In this document: piece after piece, positions 42,683-51,198 of the stretch
How the letters are laid out: each line of letters begins with the position of its first letter
Position numbering within the stretch: the first letter of the stretch is position 1
NCBI GenBank assembly: GCA_009777485.1
Contig: WRLT01000005.1
Coordinates: 62,001 to 126,000 of the forward strand
Source: Bacillota bacterium
GTDB lineage: Bacteria; Bacillota; Clostridia; Christensenellales; Pumilibacteraceae
Direction: 5' to 3'
DNA length: 64,000 bases
Made by a program: the position numbers and the translations under genes
The notes under the pieces: model-generated
Database searches by the model: none
What the model saw: only the letters and a program-made list of their open reading frames with translations
Told to the model about the DNA's origin: nothing

Positions 42683-44104
42683 CTACCTACTCGCACCCCA
42701 GTTGACTCTTATATAATAACTACGGAAAAAACTATCATACCTATGCCAATTCGCATCCCATTCACTTGGTTTATAAGTTGCTTCGCAATTTAATGTTGCA
42801 GATTTTCTATAAAAAAATGCCTCAGCCCCAATATTTTCAACACTTTTTGGAATAAAAATTGCATGACTATAATTATTGTAAATATCATTTTTTATGCGAA
42901 AAGCCTCCCCGCCAATTGTTTCTAACCCATCATTAAGATAAATATTCGTCAGAGACGAACAGTTGGCAAAAGCTCTATATCCGATACTCTTCATGTTGCT
43001 AGATAATATTAGTTCTTTTAGTTTCGGTGCTTTATCCTCAAAAGCACCATTCGCAATTTGAACCACAGGTAAATTATTATAAGTATTCGGGATTTTTAGT
43101 CTTACGATGTCCGTTTTGTTTGTCCCCGTTACCTCATAAGCTACCCCATCGTTAACCAATGCATATTCCAAACTTTTTTGTGCTGTTGCGAACTCTGAAT
43201 AACGTTTAAGAACCGGATTTACAAATCCAAAATGAGTAGCCACTATGGCAAGACAAATAACAAAGACGGCAACTGATTTCCCTATGTGTCCCGGAAATTG
43301 GTGATGAGACGTACCTTCTCCTTTCCAATAGCCCGACCCCACCCATGCCCAACCTATAAATAACCACCCAGCAACTACTAAAACCATTCCGCCCCATATT
43401 AGTCCCAATATAGTACCAACTCCTATGAGTGAAAAGTCGGCCAAATTAGTCAACGAAAACAACATCGTAATGCCGCTAAAAGCAAACAATGTCAAAATGT
43501 ATCTGGGCACAAAAATAACGGCATTCTTAATTCGTTCTTTTATTCGCTCTCTTCTTTTTCTTATCCTTTCAGTTTCCGCATCTCGGTGTCGTTGTCTTTC
43601 CACATTGGTCTCTTCACTTCTTATTTCCGATTCAAGCAACGCAATGCGTTCTTGTAACAAGATATGATTTTTTACATATGCTTTTATTGTACCATCAAGT
43701 GCTTGGTATTCACTTAGGAGGGTGCGTACTTCATCTAAATTTTTTGCACCAAGTAACGACTCAATTTTTTTGTCAAACTCTTGTGCTTTATATAGAGCGA
43801 CATAGTCAGACAACTCGGCATACCTCTCTACAAATTGTTTGACTCTATCGTTTAGACTTTGATATTCTTCATTAAGCGTAAATGCTTTTGAAGTATCATT
43901 TTCTTTGAGAGCCATTGTGACTTTATTATCAAAAGCTTCTGCTACTTCTTTAGCAAAAAGGATTTGATAGCCCTCGATAAACTCAAAACTTGCATTTGCC
44001 GTTATTTTAGAAACATCTAAAGACAGAGTACTTGTTTTACTTGAATAAATATCCTTGTACTTATCACTCACACGGCTAAATATTTCCTGCTCGAATTTTT
44101 TCAT
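42683..44104 (-). CDS. Coiled-coil membrane protein with C-terminal LRR
   Basis: The 473-residue protein has the same N-terminal helical module as its neighbour (about 1-190, with STLSLDVSK and YKAQEFDKKIESL), three membrane helices (about 198-217, 226-255 and 277-296) and a C-terminal LRR_5-type domain (about 313-473; VVQIANGAFEDKAPKLKELI, SIGYRAFANCSSL). The LRR part would lie outside the cell if the N-terminus is inside and there are three helices. The start at 44104 is preferred over 44158 because a GGAGGTAGG site lies between them and the downstream protein begins like its paralog. It follows the small gene at 44115 by ten bases. Confidence 0.88.
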   Translation of the reverse strand: MKKFEQEIFSRVSDKYKDIYSSKTSTLSLDVSKITANASFEFIEGYQILFAKEVAEAFDNKVTMALKENDTSKAFTLNEEYQSLNDRVKQFVERYAELSDYVALYKAQEFDKKIESLLGAKNLDEVRTLLSEYQALDGTIKAYVKNHILLQERIALLESEIRSEETNVERQRHRDAETERIRKRRERIKERIKNAVIFVPRYILTLFAFSGITMLFSLTNLADFSLIGVGTILGLIWGGMVLVVAGWLFIGWAWVGSGYWKGEGTSHHQFPGHIGKSVAVFVICLAIVATHFGFVNPVLKRYSEFATAQKSLEYALVNDGVAYEVTGTNKTDIVRLKIPNTYNNLPVVQIANGAFEDKAPKLKELILSSNMKSIGYRAFANCSSLTNIYLNDGLETIGGEAFRIKNDIYNNYSHAIFIPKSVENIGAEAFFYRKSATLNCEATYKPSEWDANWHRYDSFFRSYYIRVNWGASR

Positions 44105-44114
44105 CGTAATAAAC

Positions 44115-44411
44115 CTACCTCCTTCTTGATGATTGAGTTCCGTTTCCGGAATAATCATCCATTTTTTTTATTCTCTCTGCTATTGCATCCATGTTTTCAT
44201 CCGCATAACGGATAATGGAAGCGTCGAACTTTTCTAGCACGGTAAAAAAACTAGCTGCATCTATTTTTAATCCGTCGTCTAAGCCGCTACTAAAATTATC
44301 TAGCGAAGAACGTAACGTACTTGTAGCAAAACCGACTGAATTTTTTAAATCATGTAATGCTGTTTCGCTTGCAGAAAGCGCTTCCCTGTTTGCCGAAATT
44401 TTGTTTATCAT
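44115..44411 (-). CDS. Small helical protein of the type VII-like operon
   Basis: This 98-residue, all-helical protein begins MINKISANREALSASETALH and contains no Trp, so it lacks a WXG motif, although its size and helical character are like WXG100 partners. The C-terminus is basic (SSRRR). The start at 44411 is taken because GGAGG lies six bases upstream. It overlaps no neighbour; 14 bases separate it from the gene upstream. It may be a secreted helper or partner; function is unknown. Confidence 0.75.
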   Translation of the reverse strand: MINKISANREALSASETALHDLKNSVGFATSTLRSSLDNFSSGLDDGLKIDAASFFTVLEKFDASIIRYADENMDAIAERIKKMDDYSGNGTQSSRRR

Positions 44412-44425
44412 AATCAACCTCCAAA

Positions 44426-45019
44426 CTACGCCAATCCGCAAAATTGCCTTGATTGTGCGTATTTCATTAATTTTTGCAATGATGCTTTAAGTGCTTGCAA
44501 ATTGCCCTCAGCTGAATCCTCAATACAGGTTTCTGCTATTCTTATGTGTTCCTCATTTTGAGAAAGCATCCTTTGCTCGGTCATACACCCGTTTATAAAA
44601 TTTTCTACTGCCCTATGAGTTCTTTCAGCATCGCTTTTAAGCTGTCGTGCTTCACTAAGCTTACGCGCATATTTTTCGCGGTTTCTCTCGGCTTCATTAT
44701 AAGCTGCGGTATCATAAACATAGCGTTCTGATTCATTATAAAATTCCCATCGGCCTTCACTGTAAATCCGCTGAGCTTCATACTTGTAATATTCTTCTTT
44801 TTCAGAAAAAGCATAAATTTTTCCCTCTGCCATATTAACGCATTCTTGCAATCTGTTTGCTTGCCGCTCAGCACTCGTTATGATATCACCTAAGAATCGC
44901 TGCAACTCATTTAAATACGACAGCGCATTTGTACAATCCAACATAATTTGCTCATACGCATCAGCATTAGAGTTGTAAAATTCTCCTATTTTTGCAATAT
45001 CTGCTCTAATTTCCGACAT
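44426..45019 (-). CDS. Coiled-coil protein of the type VII-like operon
   Basis: The 197-residue protein is almost entirely helical and charged, with long heptad-like stretches (YNEAERNREKYARKLSEARQ). There is no signal peptide or membrane segment. It lies six bases behind the last of four WXG100-like genes. A partner, chaperone or substrate role in the locus is likely by position only. Confidence 0.8.
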   Translation of the reverse strand: MSEIRADIAKIGEFYNSNADAYEQIMLDCTNALSYLNELQRFLGDIITSAERQANRLQECVNMAEGKIYAFSEKEEYYKYEAQRIYSEGRWEFYNESERYVYDTAAYNEAERNREKYARKLSEARQLKSDAERTHRAVENFINGCMTEQRMLSQNEEHIRIAETCIEDSAEGNLQALKASLQKLMKYAQSRQFCGLA

Positions 45020-45025
45020 ACAGTT

Positions 45026-45289
45026 TTAATCTCCTAAATCACGAATTTCTGATAGCAACTTAGTAATAGTTGAATCAATTCCGTTTTTGTTATTGTTATA
45101 TTCGATTTCTATCGCCTGCACGGTTTTCTCCGAATCATCCATAAGTTGATTGATTTGGACTGTAGACGAAAAAATGGATTCATTCATTGGCACAAAAGCT
45201 CTGCCAATCGAATCAGTCCAAACTGCTTGAACATCATCCATGCCGCTTTTTAATCTTGCATTGCTATTTGAAAAATATCTTTGACTCAT
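45026..45289 (-). CDS. WXG100-like protein (WTD type)
   Basis: The 87-residue helical protein has a single Trp in VWTDSIGRAF (W24), fitting W-x-D in place of the W-x-G turn of ESAT-6-like proteins. The Trp is earlier than usual, so helix 1 is short. It is the fourth of four consecutive small genes that follow the FtsK-type ATPase gene. Such proteins form helical-hairpin dimers and are exported by type VII systems; that it is exported here is inference. Confidence 0.72.
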   Translation of the reverse strand: MSQRYFSNSNARLKSGMDDVQAVWTDSIGRAFVPMNESIFSSTVQINQLMDDSEKTVQAIEIEYNNNKNGIDSTITKLLSEIRDLGD

Positions 45290-45301
45290 TTAGCTTATTT
45301 C

Positions 45302-45562
45302 CTACCCCTTTGTATATTCATCAAGAGCCGTAGCCTTATCTCTTAACCATTTTGGAAAAAAATCTCTTTCCTGAATAGCAACAACCGCTGCTTCACCAAG
45401 CTTGACTACCTGCAAAAACAACTTATCAAACTGCGAATCATCCCAATGTAGTTTGGCAATTTCGGCACGATAAGAGTCCATTTGTTCCGTTTGCTCTCTT
45501 CCGCTGTTTTCAATTGCATCGGCAAGCATTCTAAGCATTTCCGAATCCGTCTTAATATCCAT
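45302..45562 (-). CDS. WXG100-like protein (WDD type)
   Basis: The 86-residue helical protein has the motif LHWDDSQFDKLF with W40, D41 and D42, followed by a second helix. This is the WXG100 size and layout, with Asp replacing Gly at the turn. GGAGG precedes the ATG. It lies between two similar small genes. Confidence 0.8.
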   Translation of the reverse strand: MDIKTDSEMLRMLADAIENSGREQTEQMDSYRAEIAKLHWDDSQFDKLFLQVVKLGEAAVVAIQERDFFPKWLRDKATALDEYTKG

Positions 45563-45632
45563 TGTTATATTACCTCCTAAATTTGCTATAATGTTATTTT
45601 TTGTGTTCCAAAAACTTTATTAAGTACTTGTC

Positions 45633-45902
45633 CTACGTGTCAAGATACGCACGAATTTGCCTATACTTTAACTCACAAAAACTTTTAATCTCTTGCAAAG
45701 TTCTGCAAAACTCCGCAACTTTGGACTTCATGTCCTCATTAAGCTTTAAAAACTTTTGCACGGCTGTTTCTTTCCAGTCTTTTAGCATGCCATCAACGTA
45801 TTGTTCATACATTTTAAGACTGTTGCGAAGATTATCCTCAAGCTGCATGGTTATGCCACAAGCTTTTTGTACATCTTCTTCTGATAGACTCATTTTTCCC
45901 AT
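45633..45902 (-). CDS. WXG100-like protein (WKE type)
   Basis: The 89-residue helical-hairpin protein has W43 in KDWKETAVQKFL, with Glu at the position of the usual Gly. The Trp position equals that of ESAT-6 (W43), and the spacing to the following Phe is that of WXG100 proteins. It is separated by 15 bases from the gene before it. Confidence 0.82.
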   Translation of the reverse strand: MGKMSLSEEDVQKACGITMQLEDNLRNSLKMYEQYVDGMLKDWKETAVQKFLKLNEDMKSKVAEFCRTLQEIKSFCELKYRQIRAYLDT

Positions 45903-45917
45903 GATTTTTTACTCCTT

Positions 45918-46184
45918 TTAATTATCGTAGTTTAATATTGATTCTGCTTTTTTCTCTAATCGGACTTCAAATTCTGAACACATGTTCGCAATTTCACTTA
46001 ACTTAACATTCAAACTAATGGTAGTTTGTGCGAATGCTTTATAATCGTCATCATTCCAATCTCCTCCTTTGTTTCTTATATTTGCAGTAAATTCATTAAC
46101 TGCTCTTTCCGTTCGTTGCCGATATTCCTGCACTGCTTTTTTTATCGCTAAAACTGCATTAGAATCAACTTTTATTACACTCAT
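45918..46184 (-). CDS. WXG100-like protein (WND type)
   Basis: The 88-residue helical-hairpin protein has W43 in GDWNDDDYKAF, again W-x-D, with the aromatic pair typical of WXG100 proteins. It follows the FtsK-type ATPase gene by six bases, the closest of the four small genes, and so is the best candidate for the core EsxA-like protein of the system. Confidence 0.85.
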   Translation of the reverse strand: MSVIKVDSNAVLAIKKAVQEYRQRTERAVNEFTANIRNKGGDWNDDDYKAFAQTTISLNVKLSEIANMCSEFEVRLEKKAESILNYDN

Positions 46185-46190
46185 TAGTTT

Positions 46191-49100
46191 TTACACCTCA
46201 CTCCCTAAACTTTTAATATATTTTTTTAGCCATTCATCGTCATCGCTGCCGAATTTATATGGTTTAAACTTAGTTAATTCGCTACCTTTATAATAAAAAG
46301 CAATATCGTCTTTGTTGCTGCAACGCAACGAATCAAAAACAGTTGCAGAAGTGCCTCTAAGCAACACTTTATGAAAACATTCTTTTAACGCATTTGTTAC
46401 TTCTCTTTGATTAATCGACTGCGGCGAATCCATTGACAAAACAACATGGATATTTACATCTGAGCCTCTGTCTAATATGTTGAGAAACATTTGGGTAAAA
46501 GTAAGCCTGTCACCTTGAGCCGGTCTTGTGCTAGACATGCTTGAAGCTTGCGAAAGACCTGCTAGCCATTGTGCTTTCCCAGAATCTGCACTGCTTGGCA
46601 CGGATTCGGAAGAGGCACTCCGTACAGTGAAATCTATTTTTGTTTCATCATAGAATAAGTCCGCGAATCGCTGCAATTTGTTAATAAATAAAAATATCGG
46701 GCTATGTTTGCCTTGTGTGTCCTCATTTCTCTTTTTTAATTCCCTATATATCGCAGATATTGCATTTATTGCTTCGCTTTTTCTTGATACGTCATTTATG
46801 ATTTTAGGAAATTTAGACGGCAGACTGAAAAATAACTCGGACTCAGAACTAACCGATTCGCCGTTCATATAGTAAATCTTCGGTTCCGTTTTAAAATCTA
46901 AGTCACTTTTTGTTTCCGAAACCGCTGATAATAACGAGTATCCCATTAAATTACGGAGCTTTTGAGAATCAGTACCGGCAAACCAAAGGTTTGACTTTGA
47001 ATCGGTTCGTGCAATCGTAACTGCAAACGGCTTACCCGAAACATAATCTTGACCCATTGTAAGCACGTAGCCTGCCGATTTGCTTTGCGGTTTGACTGCT
47101 GATGTATATATAGTAGAACCGCCAACTGCACTTGGTATTTCGTCTCCACCAACAATAAACAGCGGCTCTAATTTTGACCTATCTATACCCGCCCATTTTT
47201 TGTTGATGCTTGAAACGTATTTTGAATAGCGATTTTCGGAATTTTCAGCATAAGCTACACGGAACTCTGCCCCTCCGGAATTTCTTAAATCCTTTATCAC
47301 ACCCAAACCTTTTTCAGGTCTATTTAATTTTTCAACCATTTTCGGATCAATGCTTATTTCCGTAGCGTCCTCATAGTTGTTTAATCGTAAACTAATCCTG
47401 TTGCCCATTTGGCTGATAACTCTGTCTCTAAGTTGATATACTTTCGGTACATTTTGAGATGCCCATAATAAATTAATGCCAAAAGCGCGGCCTTTTTTCG
47501 CTAGCTCGCTAAGAATACCGATTGCCTCTTCACAAAGCTTTTGGTCTTTTTCAAACAAATCTTGAACCTCGTCTATTATAACAAGCAATCTTGCTAATTT
47601 AGTCGTAGCTTTCTTATTGTAAGCTACAATGTCTTCTACGGAAGTTTTTCTGAATAACGTTTCTCTTTCTCTTAATTCATTTCTAATATTTGCCAGAATT
47701 GCTACACCGTCTTCCGGCTCACTTGTAAGCCCTGTAAGCCTAATATGAGGCACTTGATTTTGCATAATCTTGTTTGCTTCATAAAATTTAAATTCGACTC
47801 CGCCCTTAAAGTCTACTAAGTAAATATGTAAATCATTAGGGCTGTATTTGTAACAAGCGGAAAGAATTAAAGTGTGAAGCATATTTGATTTGCCCGACCC
47901 TGTTCCACCGATTAGCACCGTATGCGAAGAGCCTTTATTTGTATCAAGAGTTGGAAGTAGTAATGTTTGAATTTCATTGCCCCGTAACCCGATAGGAATG
48001 TCAAGATCTCTATCAGCAGGCACAAGTTCTGCTTTCTCCGGAGTGGTTTTTTTGTCTTTCTCAACCAACATGTCCGTATCATGAAACATTTGTTGTAGCG
48101 GAATAGTAGTTTGAACACCCCGCTTCCAATTCTCTTGAAGCAGCGCAAATATTTTTCCAAAGGAATCTCTTGAAACATCCAGATTGTTAATAAAGCTATG
48201 GTTTGCAGAAATGTCAGTTTTTAGGCTTTGACCGTCTTTTATTACAAAAGAATGTTTTTTTGCTTTTTTAAGAAAATCATCATATATTTCTTTCTTAAGT
48301 CCTTGTGGCAAAATTGAATTCTTGTTATGGGTTAATAGCGTAAAAATACCTGTTCTGTTCCCTTTCTCTATCAAGCTGAGTAACTTGCTTGTTGTTTCAT
48401 CTCTAAAACCTTCTGGGTATCCGATGATACATACTAGATGAAAATCCTGAGGGTTTGCCGGCGATTTTTCGTTATATTCGTAAATATCGTCCACACCCGC
48501 AAAACTCAATTTTTTATCGTTAATATTGTGCATATCTTTAACAATATCAAGCACCGCGTTTTCGAGATCTCTATGGTCTCTGACAATCCCTTTATACAGC
48601 AGCTTTTCATTTATCGCTTGCAATTTAGAATATCTTGAAAAGTCACATTTATCGCCTAAATCTATAAGGCAAAGATTCAATCTGCCTGCCGGAAAGCTTA
48701 ACAAAAATGATATAATCGTTTGATGAATAAATTTTAAAGCTGTTGGTGTCAAATCATCGCCACTTGTTTCTATAAATATATTCCCGCATTTTTTTAAGTC
48801 AAGTAAATATGCCGTGCTCATCTGATTGCCGTCATGCAAATATTTTGATAATATCGGGCTTTCACTGATAAGTTTCTTGTGATGCTTTTCTTCGGTTACG
48901 GTAAGCGATAAACTCCCAATATTTATGGCGTCTTTATATTCGCCGCTGCCGTACTCGATATCAATAGCCGTTTTTTTATTGATTTCTAATAGTTCATCAA
49001 AAAAATCCGAACTGATAACGTCATTATTATTATAAAGATTCTGATGTGCGGCTTCGTAATTTTTTTGTTTTGTTTCCGCCTCCATATCCCGCAGCCATTC

Positions 49101-49652
49101 ATCTTTTACCAACTGAGCCTCTCTTGAAAACGTTTCCATATTCAACGTTTCCTTGATTTTCGATTCAATATAATAAGTTAGCAACTTGCAAAACTCGGCG
49201 CACGAAAGCAGCTTGGATAAAGCAGCAGGAAACAACTCTTTAATTTTATCCTGACCGCTATTCGTCAGCGCATTAACCTCTTCAAAATAACCTTGCAATT
49301 CTTTAATCTTTTGATAGAAAAAATCTCGCGCTTGAATAAAGTTTAAGCTTTGCTTTAGAATCTGACTGTCAAAATCTTTGCCGATTTTTTCCTTTTCAGA
49401 TTCGGTTATACTGCCAACATCAAAGCATTGCGTATGAATATCGTTTAAAAAATCTCTAATAGGCAAAATTTCTTTCTTTAAAAATTCTGTCACCTTTAAT
49501 CGCATTTCCGCAATCATTTTATCAGAGTTGTTTCTTAAATCAATTTTTTCTTGCAGAAATTTTTCGTCATTGTTTTCAATGGTGCGAAAAACATATTCCA
49601 GCCGTTCATTAATCGACTTTGCGCGATCGATTACTTGTTTTGTTTTAATCAT
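46191..49652 (-). CDS. FtsK/SpoIIIE-type ATPase, EssC/EccC-like without membrane anchor
   Basis: The 1153-residue protein has a helical N-terminal part (about 1-230) and three ATPase-like modules. The first (about 285-480) lacks a P-loop. The second (about 540-800) is intact, with GGTGSGKS (582-589), LVDFKGG (about 612-618) and Walker B LLVIIDEVQDLF (689-700). The third (about 865-1100) has only FAGTDSQKLR where a P-loop would be. Three modules in a row is the layout of EccC/EssC, the motor of type VII secretion. The FHA domains and two membrane helices of EssC are missing; no hydrophobic segment is seen. WXG100-like genes follow immediately, supporting a secretion role. A soluble motor could dock on the membrane proteins at 41362-44104. 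Confidence 0.9.
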   Translation of the reverse strand: MIKTKQVIDRAKSINERLEYVFRTIENNDEKFLQEKIDLRNNSDKMIAEMRLKVTEFLKKEILPIRDFLNDIHTQCFDVGSITESEKEKIGKDFDSQILKQSLNFIQARDFFYQKIKELQGYFEEVNALTNSGQDKIKELFPAALSKLLSCAEFCKLLTYYIESKIKETLNMETFSREAQLVKDEWLRDMEAETKQKNYEAAHQNLYNNNDVISSDFFDELLEINKKTAIDIEYGSGEYKDAINIGSLSLTVTEEKHHKKLISESPILSKYLHDGNQMSTAYLLDLKKCGNIFIETSGDDLTPTALKFIHQTIISFLLSFPAGRLNLCLIDLGDKCDFSRYSKLQAINEKLLYKGIVRDHRDLENAVLDIVKDMHNINDKKLSFAGVDDIYEYNEKSPANPQDFHLVCIIGYPEGFRDETTSKLLSLIEKGNRTGIFTLLTHNKNSILPQGLKKEIYDDFLKKAKKHSFVIKDGQSLKTDISANHSFINNLDVSRDSFGKIFALLQENWKRGVQTTIPLQQMFHDTDMLVEKDKKTTPEKAELVPADRDLDIPIGLRGNEIQTLLLPTLDTNKGSSHTVLIGGTGSGKSNMLHTLILSACYKYSPNDLHIYLVDFKGGVEFKFYEANKIMQNQVPHIRLTGLTSEPEDGVAILANIRNELRERETLFRKTSVEDIVAYNKKATTKLARLLVIIDEVQDLFEKDQKLCEEAIGILSELAKKGRAFGINLLWASQNVPKVYQLRDRVISQMGNRISLRLNNYEDATEISIDPKMVEKLNRPEKGLGVIKDLRNSGGAEFRVAYAENSENRYSKYVSSINKKWAGIDRSKLEPLFIVGGDEIPSAVGGSTIYTSAVKPQSKSAGYVLTMGQDYVSGKPFAVTIARTDSKSNLWFAGTDSQKLRNLMGYSLLSAVSETKSDLDFKTEPKIYYMNGESVSSESELFFSLPSKFPKIINDVSRKSEAINAISAIYRELKKRNEDTQGKHSPIFLFINKLQRFADLFYDETKIDFTVRSASSESVPSSADSGKAQWLAGLSQASSMSSTRPAQGDRLTFTQMFLNILDRGSDVNIHVVLSMDSPQSINQREVTNALKECFHKVLLRGTSATVFDSLRCSNKDDIAFYYKGSELTKFKPYKFGSDDDEWLKKYIKSLGSEV

Positions 49653-49679
49653 GTGTTAATCTCCAATTGTTAATATTTT

Positions 49680-51158
49680 CTACTCGCCATAGTTTTGATA
49701 TGCAATGCCATTTTCATCACAAAAATCTTTTGCTTCATCGCTAATTCCCTCGGCTGCCTCTCTCAATAACTGTTCTCCGTATGTGATGTCTTGATCTCTG
49801 CCTATTCCTGTAAAATAAGCGACCCCTAGATGATACTTTACATCACTAGATTGGTAGTTATATTCCCCCATTGTTTCAAATGCCTGCTCAAAAAAATCGT
49901 ATGCACGATTTATATCCCAATCCAGATAAACTTTAGCAACTTCTATTAAGTTGTAATATCCGTACTCAGGATTATAATCGTCTGCATCTGTACCAAAGCC
50001 CCATTTCGCTGTCTTAAGTAGTTTTTGTGCTTTTGCTATATCTTGTCTTACACCAGTGCCCTTGCCATAGAATTCTGATAATTTATGCTTGGCCGGTACA
50101 AAACCAGCTTCGGCTAATACTTCATACCAATCAAAGGCCTTAACTAAATCTCTTTCTGTACCAATGCCATTTTCATAAAAAAATGCGACTTTTTCTATTA
50201 TTGGACAGAATATTTCTCCTGTGGAACAATGTGTGTTAGACCCTATGTATTTTTTATAATAATAAAATGCTTTACTTAAGTCTTTTTGAGTCCCCCTCCC
50301 TTGCTCATAACACCTTGCCACTTCAGCCGCAGAACTTTCGCTATCGGCAACAGCCCTTAGGCGATACTCAAAAGCCTTTTCAAAATTTCTTTTTTCTTCA
50401 TAAATATCGGCTAATCGATTCCAAACATTAACATCAGCCCTGCCAGTTTCCACCATCTCCTCAAGTAACTCTATTGCCTTGCTAATATCGCCCGAATTTT
50501 GCAGTTCCCAAGCTTTATCTAATAACTCAAAGTTATCGAAGCCTTGATACTCAACTGATTTGAGCGACTTAATTTCTTTCTCAGAAACGTCCGGTTCCTC
50601 TTCATTAAACGCTTCACCTTTTGCCTGTGCAATGCAGCTTCTTAAATAACTTTGAGACCCGTCGCCCATTCTCTCAAGAACGCCTGCTAATCTCGCAGCC
50701 TCATCTAGGTTTTGTTCAACTCCGTCGCCGCGAATGTATGCGTGTGCTATGTAGTTAATCGCTCTGTCGTACCCAAGATCTGCAAGTTCTTTAACCGCAA
50801 GAAATATCTCTTTCTTTTGTTTATACTTAAATTTGTTTTGTGCATTTCTCAATTTCGCCTTCATAAGATCTTTGTCAGCTGATGAATCCATTTTTGGAAC
50901 AATTGATGAGTCTACAACTGTTTCAGTAGACTTTTTATTTGCATTCGAAAGAGATTCTTTATAAGCAGAAAGTTTTGAAATCGCATCAGAATACATAATT
51001 AGCAATTGCGTATTGCCCATTTCGGCATGATGATTTCGTGCCGTTTCTAAAATCTTAAGCTGCCCTTCAATTAAAGGCATCTTTTGCAAGCTAGAATCCA
51101 TTAACTTTTTCACATCAGCAATGTCCTGCTTTGCTTGTTCCTCATTGTAATAACTCAT
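49680..51158 (-). CDS. SEL1-repeat protein with the shared MSYYNEEQ N-terminal module
   Basis: The 492-residue protein begins with a helical module of about 75 residues (MSYYNEEQAKQDIAD, then LIEGQLKILETARNHH), also found at the start of the proteins at 51199 and 61305. SEL1/TPR-type repeats follow, such as GRGTQKDLSKAFYYYKKYIG and GIGTERDLVKAFDWYEVLAE. The start at 51158 is fixed by AAGGAGAG nine bases upstream and by homology; a frame to 51215 adds unrelated residues. There is no signal peptide. It probably acts as a scaffold or adaptor in the cytosol or as an unprocessed substrate. Confidence 0.88.
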   Translation of the reverse strand: MSYYNEEQAKQDIADVKKLMDSSLQKMPLIEGQLKILETARNHHAEMGNTQLLIMYSDAISKLSAYKESLSNANKKSTETVVDSSIVPKMDSSADKDLMKAKLRNAQNKFKYKQKKEIFLAVKELADLGYDRAINYIAHAYIRGDGVEQNLDEAARLAGVLERMGDGSQSYLRSCIAQAKGEAFNEEEPDVSEKEIKSLKSVEYQGFDNFELLDKAWELQNSGDISKAIELLEEMVETGRADVNVWNRLADIYEEKRNFEKAFEYRLRAVADSESSAAEVARCYEQGRGTQKDLSKAFYYYKKYIGSNTHCSTGEIFCPIIEKVAFFYENGIGTERDLVKAFDWYEVLAEAGFVPAKHKLSEFYGKGTGVRQDIAKAQKLLKTAKWGFGTDADDYNPEYGYYNLIEVAKVYLDWDINRAYDFFEQAFETMGEYNYQSSDVKYHLGVAYFTGIGRDQDITYGEQLLREAAEGISDEAKDFCDENGIAYQNYGE

Positions 51159-51198
51159 TTTTATGTTCTCTCCTTGTGTAATAAAAAATTGTTTCTCT

